A stretch of DNA of 20,366 nucleotides, from the IMG/VR virus record IMGVR_UViG_3300046327_000047, positions 1 to 20,366 of that record; one strand, 5' to 3'. The notes beneath the pieces were generated by a model. It had not been told where the DNA came from. It did not search any database and was given only the letters and a program-made list of their open reading frames with translations. Both the position numbers and the translations under genes were made by a program. Within the stretch, counting starts at the first letter, position 1; every line of letters begins with the position of its first letter. The stretch comes from a virus. Below are positions 1 through 4,398 of the stretch, piece by piece.

Positions 1-1
1 A

Positions 2-175
2 CCAGTGCAACCCGCCGCTGGCATTGCCGCGCTACCTCCTCAAGATAGCAAGCCCAAGGTCACACGCTCGCTCATCATCAACCACACATGGGATGCACAG
101 AAAGAAGTGGACAAGCTCAGCGTGATGCAAGCGCGTGCTCTGTATGATTTACTCAAGACGATCTTTGGAGGTTGA
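2..175 (+). CDS. C-terminal end of an unrecognised protein (partial at left edge)
   Basis: This frame is open from the left edge to a TGA at 173-175 and gives the last 57 residues of a protein whose start lies outside the window. The visible part begins with a Pro/Ala/Gln-rich stretch and ends in a probable helix (residues DKLSVMQARALYDLLKTIF). I do not recognise the family. The stop lies one base before the next ATG, and the GGAGG that serves the next gene sits inside the last codons of this one, so the two are probably in the same transcript. The other two forward frames have stops early in this stretch, which supports this frame. Confidence 0.6.
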   Translation, partial: PVQPAAGIAALPPQDSKPKVTRSLIINHTWDAQKEVDKLSVMQARALYDLLKTIFGG

Positions 176-176
176 T

Positions 177-368
177 ATGCACGACAAGAAATACGGCTGG
201 CCCACGACACGGTGCTTCCCTCGCACTACAAAGGATGCGTTCCCTGACGACATCGAAAACGCGCAGTGGTGGTTCCCACCCGAGCAACGCTGGCAAGACA
301 AGGTGTTCTTCTGGGTTGCTATTGCTATGTGGGTTGTAGTTGCGGTTTACCTTTGGAGAACAACATGA
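177..368 (+). CDS. Small single-span membrane protein, unknown function
   Basis: The product is 63 residues. I chose the ATG at 177 because GGAGG lies just upstream (about 168-172); the in-frame ATG at 135 would overlap the previous gene and has no good ribosome site. The N-terminal 43 residues are polar and Trp/Pro-rich. Residues about 44-61 (VFFWVAIAMWVVVAVYLW) form one clear membrane span followed by RTT, which suggests an anchored protein with most of its mass on one side. It overlaps the next gene in an ATGA. No family is recognised. Holin, superinfection or host-envelope roles are possible for such phage peptides, but nothing here shows which. Confidence 0.65.
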   Translation: MHDKKYGWPTTRCFPRTTKDAFPDDIENAQWWFPPEQRWQDKVFFWVAIAMWVVVAVYLWRTT

Positions 369-550
369 CATACAAAACAATCCTCGCACCTAACGCACCA
401 TGGCCTAGCAAGTCGGTGGAGCAACCGAAGGCAGTGAAGGCTGCGCCTAAGAAGCGTGTGCCGCCACCGCCGAAGAACCCAAGCAAGATCAAACAGACAG
501 ACGAGATGTTCCAGCAATGGGCAGCAAAAAACTTAGGAGTGAATACATGA
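365..550 (+). CDS. Pro/Lys-rich small protein, unknown function
   Basis: The product is 61 residues. The start at 365 overlaps the previous stop in ATGA and has a GGAGA about six bases upstream. The middle is low complexity and basic, with runs of Lys, Pro and Ala (PKKRVPPPPKNPSK), so it is probably disordered. The last 20 residues could form a short helix. There is no cysteine and no membrane span. It ends in an ATGA overlap with the next gene. No family is recognised; a short basic tail could bind nucleic acid, but that is only a guess from composition. Confidence 0.55.
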   Translation: MTYKTILAPNAPWPSKSVEQPKAVKAAPKKRVPPPPKNPSKIKQTDEMFQQWAAKNLGVNT

Positions 551-750
551 AAGAACTTAAAGCAATCGTGGTGTGCGTCGTACCATTCATCGTGGCGGCG
601 CTGTTGTTGTACCCGTTCATGGCAATCGTGGGCGCTAACTTTGACCCCTTCATGTGGGAGCGTGCTGATCGTTTCTTCTACATGATCTCGGTTGGATGCA
701 GTGGCACTATGTTGATGTTGCGCGTGATGCACGCATCGGGGGAGCAATGA
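547..750 (+). CDS. Small membrane protein, unknown function
   Basis: The product is 67 residues from the ATG at 547, which overlaps the previous stop in ATGA and has GGAG at 534-537. The in-frame start at 517 lies deep in the previous gene. Residues about 6-29 (IVVCVVPFIVAALLLYPFMAIVGA) make a strong membrane span. A second, weaker hydrophobic stretch follows near residues 43-59. It sits between two other tiny membrane-protein genes. The family is not recognised. Confidence 0.6.
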   Translation: MKELKAIVVCVVPFIVAALLLYPFMAIVGANFDPFMWERADRFFYMISVGCSGTMLMLRVMHASGEQ

Positions 751-854
751 TCGAGAACGTACTACTCATGGCGCTACTCATGGCGCTTGGTGTGGGGCTG
801 ACTGGTGCAGTCCTGTTTGGTTTTATTTACTGGATGGAGGTTATGAATGACTAA
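747..854 (+). CDS. 35-residue single-span membrane peptide
   Basis: This very short gene begins at the ATG at 747 (ATGA overlap with the previous stop) behind a strong GGGGGAG and ends at TAA 852-854. Nearly the whole product is one hydrophobic span, about residues 5-29 (VLLMALLMALGVGLTGAVLFGF), with an acidic residue at each end. Both ends overlap neighbours in the same pattern as the rest of the chain, which is the main reason to call it real. It could be a small holin-like or regulatory peptide, but no lysis enzyme is visible nearby. Function unknown. Confidence 0.5.
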   Translation: MIENVLLMALLMALGVGLTGAVLFGFIYWMEVMND

Positions 855-1026
855 AGAAGATATGGTGCAAGTCCTGCGTAGCGTAGGTGTGAACGAGAAC
901 ACTGTCACTGCAATGTGCAACGCGTTTGATATGGGCGTAGCTCGTGAGAAAGAGCGCATCCTTGCCGTGATTGGCGACAACCAGTGCGAGTGCAACTGCG
1001 CTGACGTAGTTCGGGGCGAAGCGTGA
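847..1026 (+). CDS. Small Cys-containing protein, unknown function
   Basis: The product is 59 residues. The ATG at 847 is eight bases inside the previous gene and has GGAGG at 836-840. The N-terminal half reads as a helical region (MTKEDMVQVLRSVGVNENTV), and residues 30-42 are basic and acidic. The C-terminus has three cysteines in a CECNC cluster (residues 47-51), which might bind a metal or be redox active. I do not recognise the family. It ends in a GTGA overlap with the next frame. Confidence 0.55.
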   Translation: MTKEDMVQVLRSVGVNENTVTAMCNAFDMGVAREKERILAVIGDNQCECNCADVVRGEA

Positions 1027-1127
1027 CATGGCCCTTCCCACCACACCCACCGATACCTTGGACTCCACAACAGATCAAGGAGTATCAGAAACAGCAACGT
1101 CAACAACTACCGGAGAGCCCACTATGA
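1023..1127 (+). CDS. Possible 34-residue Pro/Gln-rich peptide with GTG start
   Basis: A GTG at 1023 overlaps the previous stop as GTGA, and the frame runs to TGA 1125-1127, which itself overlaps the next ATG as ATGA. The product is aromatic and Pro-rich at the start (TWPFPPHPPIPWTP) and Gln/Lys-rich afterwards. The competing reading in the other frame (ATG at 1028, extending the next gene at its N-terminus) gives a Thr-rich leader with little protein character. The ribosome site is weak (GGGGCGAAG). I prefer this reading because it keeps the pattern of stop-start overlaps, but the gene is short and unsupported by homology. Confidence 0.4.
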   Translation: MTWPFPPHPPIPWTPQQIKEYQKQQRQQLPESPL

Positions 1128-1411
1128 ACCTGACAACATTCGACCACGACAAGGGGTGTAGCGTCTTGAATCCCGAGGCGTTCCCCACTATCATCAATGC
1201 CTTCCACCCCGACTACGTGAAGACGTACATGCCTGAGTTCTTGACGGACTTACGCTTGGCATCAACACAGAAGGCCAATGGTGAGAAGGTTGCTAAGCGG
1301 ACTACGATGAAGATGCACCCGATCAAAGCTGCACACCTTCATCGCCCCAAGCTGGCACCCACAGATTTCTTTGTGTATCAAAAGGCAGGTATGCCAAAAG
1401 GAGTTAAGTGA
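1124..1411 (+). CDS. Conserved-looking small protein, unknown function
   Basis: The product is 95 residues from the ATG at 1124, which has GGAG at 1112-1115 and overlaps the preceding stop. An in-frame ATG at 1028 exists, but it would add a Thr/Ser-rich leader and lacks a good ribosome site. The protein is soluble, mixed charge and Pro-containing. Its C-terminal third is basic (KRTTMKMHPIKAAHLHRPKL). No motif, cysteine pair or membrane span is visible. It ends at a TGATG junction with the next gene. I do not recognise the family. Confidence 0.55.
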   Translation: MNLTTFDHDKGCSVLNPEAFPTIINAFHPDYVKTYMPEFLTDLRLASTQKANGEKVAKRTTMKMHPIKAAHLHRPKLAPTDFFVYQKAGMPKGVK

Positions 1412-1590
1412 TGGTCGATAAAGACGAAATCAAACAGGTACTCGCTGAGGTAGCGCAGACAAGTTTCGACACAGGTTGGAACGCCGCTGTCGTAGCCATC
1501 GCGCAATCCATCGAGAACATGAAAGTGTTCGGCGACACCGCCGCATCATTCGCAATCTACGTAAAGGAGTTTCATCGTGACACACAGTGA
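1411..1590 (+). CDS. Small helical protein, unknown function
   Basis: The product is 59 residues. I chose the ATG at 1411 (TGATG junction, AAGGAG at 1398-1403, seven-base spacing) over the GTG one codon earlier. The sequence is consistent with two amphipathic helices (DEIKQVLAEVAQTSF and AAVVAIAQSIENM) and ends in a charged tail. Its last 14 bases overlap the next gene. No family is recognised. Confidence 0.55.
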   Translation: MVDKDEIKQVLAEVAQTSFDTGWNAAVVAIAQSIENMKVFGDTAASFAIYVKEFHRDTQ

Positions 1591-1771
1591 CGGCGGCAAG
1601 GGCGACAAGCAACGCCCAACAGATCACAACGCGTACAGCAACAACTACGACAACATCTGGAAGAACCAGCGCGAGAAGATTGTTTGTACCGACTGCGGCA
1701 AAGAGTTCTGGTTAAAACCTAACGAGCCGCACATCCACACATGCACACCAAAGGAGAACCAACATGCTTAA
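1577..1771 (+). CDS. Phage GGKGD-type small protein with Cys/His cluster
   Basis: The product is 64 residues from a GTG at 1577, with GGAG at 1565-1568. The N-terminus SDGGKGDKQRPTD matches a motif I know from many short phage proteins of unknown role (GGKGDxxRPT). After a Tyr/Asn-rich spacer there is CTDC (C37, C40) and then HIHTC (H52, H54, C56), a likely zinc-binding knuckle. The GTG start is accepted because the conserved GGKGD motif begins only five residues in and no ATG precedes it. The next gene begins eight bases inside it. The motif and the fold are visible; the function is unknown. Confidence 0.65.
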   Translation: MTHSDGGKGDKQRPTDHNAYSNNYDNIWKNQREKIVCTDCGKEFWLKPNEPHIHTCTPKENQHA

Positions 1772-1982
1772 TACATTCACAGGCCCCGCATTTCCATTCA
1801 GCTTTGAAGTTGATGGCGAACAACGATGGGCTCACGGCGTGAGCTTGCGCGACTACGCTGCTATTGAGCTTGCCAAGGCATACGTCAAGTACCACGACGA
1901 CGTGGACGCCGTAGCGGAGAAAGCCTACGCAATGGCTGACGCATTGGCAAAAGCAAGTGTTCCACAACAAGTTACAGAATGA
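1764..1982 (+). CDS. Small phage protein of the (G)xSxRDYAAxxLA type
   Basis: The product is 72 residues with GGAG before the ATG at 1764. The central motif GVSLRDYAAIELAKAY followed by a helix ending in AYAMADALAKA matches small phage proteins I have seen, which share a 'loop, R-(D/E)-Y-(F/A)-A, helix, ADAL' layout. No biochemical role is established for them. The first 25 residues would be a beta-rich lead (FPFSFEVDGEQRWAHG). It ends in an ATGA overlap with the next gene. The resemblance is from memory, so the family link is tentative. Confidence 0.6.
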   Translation: MLNTFTGPAFPFSFEVDGEQRWAHGVSLRDYAAIELAKAYVKYHDDVDAVAEKAYAMADALAKASVPQQVTE

Positions 1983-2161
1983 AACTTGAGTTAGTGAGGA
2001 CTCACTACACCGTGCCACGTGAGCACGGTGGGCATCGCACATCTGAAGGTATGTTGATTTACTGTAAGGTGTGCGATGTATATTTCACAGACAAACAAAA
2101 AGCACGAGAGCATCGTCATGAAAAAGAGAAGCAAGTACAAACCGAAAGGCGTTCGGATTGA
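1979..2161 (+). CDS. Small zinc-finger-like protein
   Basis: The product is 60 residues, starting in an ATGA overlap at 1979. Residues 29-47 hold CKVC (C29, C32), twelve residues, then HRH (H45, H47), which resembles a C2H2 finger but with only one residue between the two histidines, so a classical finger is not certain. The C-terminus is very basic and acidic (HEKEKQVQTERRSD). The gene overlaps the following one by 44 bases in another frame, unusually long for this chain. Nucleic-acid or protein binding is plausible; the family is not recognised. Confidence 0.5.
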   Translation: MKLELVRTHYTVPREHGGHRTSEGMLIYCKVCDVYFTDKQKAREHRHEKEKQVQTERRSD

Positions 2162-2597
2162 CGCCGTGAACTGGGTGTTGGCGGGACTCAAACCGTTCAG
2201 CTCCATCTCAGTTGGCACAGACCTACGCATCAAGAACCACGCTGCGATGGACACCATACGCAGAGGTGACGCAACCAAGGAAGACATCGACGTCTTGATT
2301 GGCGCGTTCAACATGTGCGAAGCATACGCACGACTACGACCTGAGCTTGGCGCTGATTGGCAGGAAGAAATCGAAGCAGGGCAAGACGCTCTGTTCGAGC
2401 TGGGCTCACGAGGCATTGCATCGGGGCGCTTCATCCTCAAGGCAGAAGAACTCAAGGCACTCAACTTGGTGCTGGAGATTCATGACGCACAGCTAGACCA
2501 GACAACTGTGCGCGACATGGAGTTGGCGATGGACATAGTCGCTGAGCAACACAAGTCTAAGAAACTACGACGCATCAAACCAAAGGAGACAGCATGA
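2118..2597 (+). CDS. Conserved phage protein, unknown function (helical, 159 residues)
   Basis: I place the start at the ATG at 2118 (MKKRSKYKPKGVR); the earlier in-frame ATG at 2076 would add a leader translated from deep inside the previous gene. The ribosome site is weak (GAGAG). The protein has a basic N-terminus, then a mostly helical body with motifs such as LRIKNHAAMDTIRRG and FILKAEELKALNLVLEIHDAQLDQ. I recall very similar proteins in other podovirus-like genomes, always annotated as hypothetical. There is no catalytic signature or membrane span. It overlaps the DUF3310 gene in ATGA and is probably translated with it. Confidence 0.65.
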   Translation: MKKRSKYKPKGVRIDAVNWVLAGLKPFSSISVGTDLRIKNHAAMDTIRRGDATKEDIDVLIGAFNMCEAYARLRPELGADWQEEIEAGQDALFELGSRGIASGRFILKAEELKALNLVLEIHDAQLDQTTVRDMELAMDIVAEQHKSKKLRRIKPKETA

Positions 2598-2812
2598 GCG
2601 CAGAAACAAAACAAGTGGGCGGTGACCACTACAAGAAGTTAAAGATTCAGCCGATGCGTTACAGCATGCTGAACAACATGAACGCGTGCCAACACACAGC
2701 GATCAAATACATCACACGCTACAAAGACAAGGGCGACCCGATTGAGAACTTGGAGAAAGCTATCCACACAATCGAGTTGCTGATTCAATTCGAAAAGGAA
2801 CTGACAGGCTGA
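2594..2812 (+). CDS. DUF3310 protein (T7 gp1.7 nucleotide-kinase-like family)
   Basis: The product is 72 residues and starts in an ATGA overlap behind AAAGGAG. It carries the family's signature: GGDHYKKLKIQPM near the start, a conserved Asn-rich turn, then IKYITRYKDKG and NLEKAIHTIELL. DUF3310 occurs in many phages, and in T7 gene 1.7 it belongs to a protein that phosphorylates thymidylate and dideoxythymidylate. Here the domain is nearly the entire protein, shorter than T7 gp1.7, so kinase activity is not certain. It closes the first gene chain, and a 166-base non-coding gap follows. Confidence 0.85.
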   Translation: MSAETKQVGGDHYKKLKIQPMRYSMLNNMNACQHTAIKYITRYKDKGDPIENLEKAIHTIELLIQFEKELTG

Positions 2813-2978
2813 GGTAATTCATGAAGCAACGTGTGCAAGCCTTGTAGATGCGAACACATTTTGTTGGTGGTGTGGGCCTCGGCCAAACAGGATTGTCCCT
2901 GCACCATCCGCTCTCAACGCAACGAGGGGGTGCGTAATCTACTAGCCCCCTCACCCTTATAACTAACAGGAGAAGTTC
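2813..2978 (+). other. Non-coding gap between the small-gene chain and the replication genes
   Basis: This is the longest gap in an otherwise packed region. I see only tiny frames without ribosome sites here (for example a 29-codon ATG frame at 2848-2937), so I do not call a gene. It contains the hairpin listed at 2924-2952 and a GGCCTCGGCC near 2876-2884. No convincing sigma-70 promoter was found by eye. Its position suggests a transcription or processing boundary. Confidence 0.5.
2924..2952 (+). promoter_or_regulatory. G/C stem-loop, possible terminator or processing site
   Basis: GAGGGGG (2924-2930) pairs with CCCCCTC (2946-2952), seven base pairs around a 15-base loop. The following bases are ACCCTTAT rather than a run of T, so it is not a classical intrinsic terminator. 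It lies 26 bases before the next ATG and just ahead of that gene's AGGAG at 2968-2972. It could end or attenuate transcription, be an RNase site, or shield the leader. Confidence 0.4.
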
Positions 2979-3377
2979 ATGTTCAAAACACCAATCAAAG
3001 GCGAAGGCCAAATCGTTAGCGAGTACCGCGAGCTGAGCGACAAAGAAAAGCTGCATGAAGCACAGCAGTACATGAAGAGCTTGCGCAAACAAGTCAGCGA
3101 CTTAGAAGATGCCGCGATGCGGTATCGCCGCTTGCGCAAGTTAGAAGTTGTCATCATGGCAAAAGAAGGCGCGGAGTATTTGAAGGAGCACGACCTAGAC
3201 GAGTACATCGACAACTTGCCGATGAAGAACATAGGGCTTCGTGCGCAGATGATTAAAGAGTTGACCCCTGCGCTGAACAACTTGTTTGGTGAGGAGTACG
3301 CCAAGTACGAAGCTGAACACGGCGAGGAGTTTGAAAAGCTCGCAAGCAAGGAGGCGGTGCGCAATGACAAAACCTGA
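2979..3377 (+). CDS. Charged coiled-coil protein, unknown function
   Basis: The product is 132 residues with AGGAG at 2968-2972, a good site. Residues about 17-55 (ELSDKEKLHEAQQYMKSLRKQVSDLEDA) form a probable coiled coil. The remainder is helical and acidic/basic with no catalytic motif. It is the first gene after the gap and overlaps the next one by 14 bases. The next protein also has a coiled coil near its N-terminus and shares the layout 'coiled coil, AVLR/RRLRKLE, then KYLKGEDLDKY / EYLKEHDLDEYID', so the two may be diverged relatives. Function unknown. Confidence 0.65.
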   Translation: MFKTPIKGEGQIVSEYRELSDKEKLHEAQQYMKSLRKQVSDLEDAAMRYRRLRKLEVVIMAKEGAEYLKEHDLDEYIDNLPMKNIGLRAQMIKELTPALNNLFGEEYAKYEAEHGEEFEKLASKEAVRNDKT

Positions 3378-3894
3378 CTGGAAAACCAAACCGCATGAGC
3401 GTAAGCGCATGACGTTGCAACAAGAGAACGAACAGCTCAAGAAACGCATAGAGATGCTGGCGTATGAGCGTGACGAGTACCTGAAACAAGCGAACCACTT
3501 CCGTGAAGATCGTGACAAGATGGCGATCAACAAAGACCGCTACGCTGTACTGCGCACCAAAGACGTGATGGTTCTTGACGGCGAGCCTAAGTACCTCAAG
3601 GGGGAAGACCTCGACAAGTACTGCGACGAGGAGAACAGCAAGTTCTGGGGTACTGGTTTGCCTAGTTATGTGCAGAAGTTTGCTCAGCAAATCAACGGCG
3701 GTCAGAACGGCACGAAGAAACTAATCATCAACGCATCGCAAGTGGCGATAGCACAAAGACTACTAGAAGGACAACGCAATGGCAATGACACCGGAAGCAA
3801 AAGTAAAGAAGCAGATACGCAAGATTCTGGACACCACACGGACGTACTACGCTATGCCGATTGGTACGGGGTATGGAAGCAGTGGAGTACCTGA
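3364..3894 (+). CDS. Coiled-coil protein whose 3' end overlaps the VRR-NUC gene
   Basis: The product is 176 residues from the ATG at 3364, with a strong AAGGAGG upstream; the earlier ATG at 3286 is inside the previous gene. Residues about 15-60 (MTLQQENEQLKKRIEMLAYERDEY) are a leucine-heptad coiled coil. Then comes RYAVLRTKDVMVLDGEPKYLKGEDLDKY, which resembles the middle of the previous protein. The final 38 residues are encoded in an out-of-frame overlap of 116 bases with the next gene and look low in structure (Ser/Asp/Thr-rich, then Trp/Tyr-rich). The natural C-terminus may once have ended earlier. Function unknown. Confidence 0.6.
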   Translation: MTKPDWKTKPHERKRMTLQQENEQLKKRIEMLAYERDEYLKQANHFREDRDKMAINKDRYAVLRTKDVMVLDGEPKYLKGEDLDKYCDEENSKFWGTGLPSYVQKFAQQINGGQNGTKKLIINASQVAIAQRLLEGQRNGNDTGSKSKEADTQDSGHHTDVLRYADWYGVWKQWST

Positions 3895-4108
3895 CTTCCT
3901 AGCGTGCAGCAACGGCGTCTTCATAGGCATCGAAGCAAAGGCAGGTAAAGGCAAGACCACTGCGTTACAGGAAGACAACCTGAAACGTATCGCCGAGAGC
4001 GGAGGAATACCGCTGGTCATCAACGAGGCCAACGTGACCGACTTAGCAAACGCTATCGAGAACTTGGACATACTAAAACGCATGCAGTGGAAAGAGAGTG
4101 AAGAATGA
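3779..4108 (+). CDS. VRR-NUC domain nuclease
   Basis: The product is 109 residues. VRR-NUC is a small PD-(D/E)XK-fold endonuclease domain found alone in many phages and fused to FAN1 in eukaryotes, acting on branched or flap DNA. The signature is visible: TPEAKVKKQIRKILD at the start, then YGSSGVPDFLAC (Asp of the GxPD motif) and FIGIEAKAGKGKTTALQ (the E-x-K pair, then Gln). The start at 3779 is fixed by homology to the TPEAKVK opening, and an AGAAGGA lies upstream. It lies 116 bases inside the previous gene and overlaps the next in ATGA. Placed next to DNA polymerase, it probably processes replication or recombination intermediates. Confidence 0.88.
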   Translation: MAMTPEAKVKKQIRKILDTTRTYYAMPIGTGYGSSGVPDFLACSNGVFIGIEAKAGKGKTTALQEDNLKRIAESGGIPLVINEANVTDLANAIENLDILKRMQWKESEE

Positions 4109-4398
4109 GACGGACATTTGAAGAAACAAAAGAGTCGCTGGAGTTCATGGAGAAGGTGGACCAGCTAAGCCCTGAACAGCGTGAGCACATGCGCATCTTA
4201 GTGAAGCGCATCGTTGAGTGCTACCTCGATGAGACAGCGCACGGCGTGATCGTTATCAGCAAAGACGACGAGACCCGCGCCACATTACTGACCGTCAACT
4301 GCGACGAGATGGAAGCATCGGTAACGCGGGCTAAGCTGGAGTTGCTGTTCACTGAATTAAACATGGCAGATGCACCGCCAAAGGAGATGATGAATTGA
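4105..4398 (+). CDS. Small acidic protein between nuclease and polymerase, unknown
   Basis: The product is 97 residues starting in an ATGA overlap with the VRR-NUC stop. The first half is helical and charged (FEETKESLEFMEKVDQLSPEQREH). The middle contains VIVISKDDETRATLLTVNCDEME, likely beta strands, and the end is helical (RAKLELLFTELN). There is no catalytic signature. It ends so that its last bases overlap the polymerase TTG start, and the AAGGAG for the polymerase lies in its last codons. A link to replication is only by position. Confidence 0.6.
   Translation: MRRTFEETKESLEFMEKVDQLSPEQREHMRILVKRIVECYLDETAHGVIVISKDDETRATLLTVNCDEMEASVTRAKLELLFTELNMADAPPKEMMN
4383..4397 (+). promoter_or_regulatory. 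Ribosome site and TTG start that set the polymerase N-terminus
   Basis: GGAG at 4383-4386 (within AAGGAG) lies eight bases before TTG at 4395-4397. The next in-frame ATG (near 4467) falls after exonuclease motif I, so it cannot be the true start. Confidence 0.75.

Noticed and set aside
2848-2937. 29-codon ATG frame in the gap
   Set aside because: No ribosome site and no sign of a protein-like sequence; ends within the hairpin.
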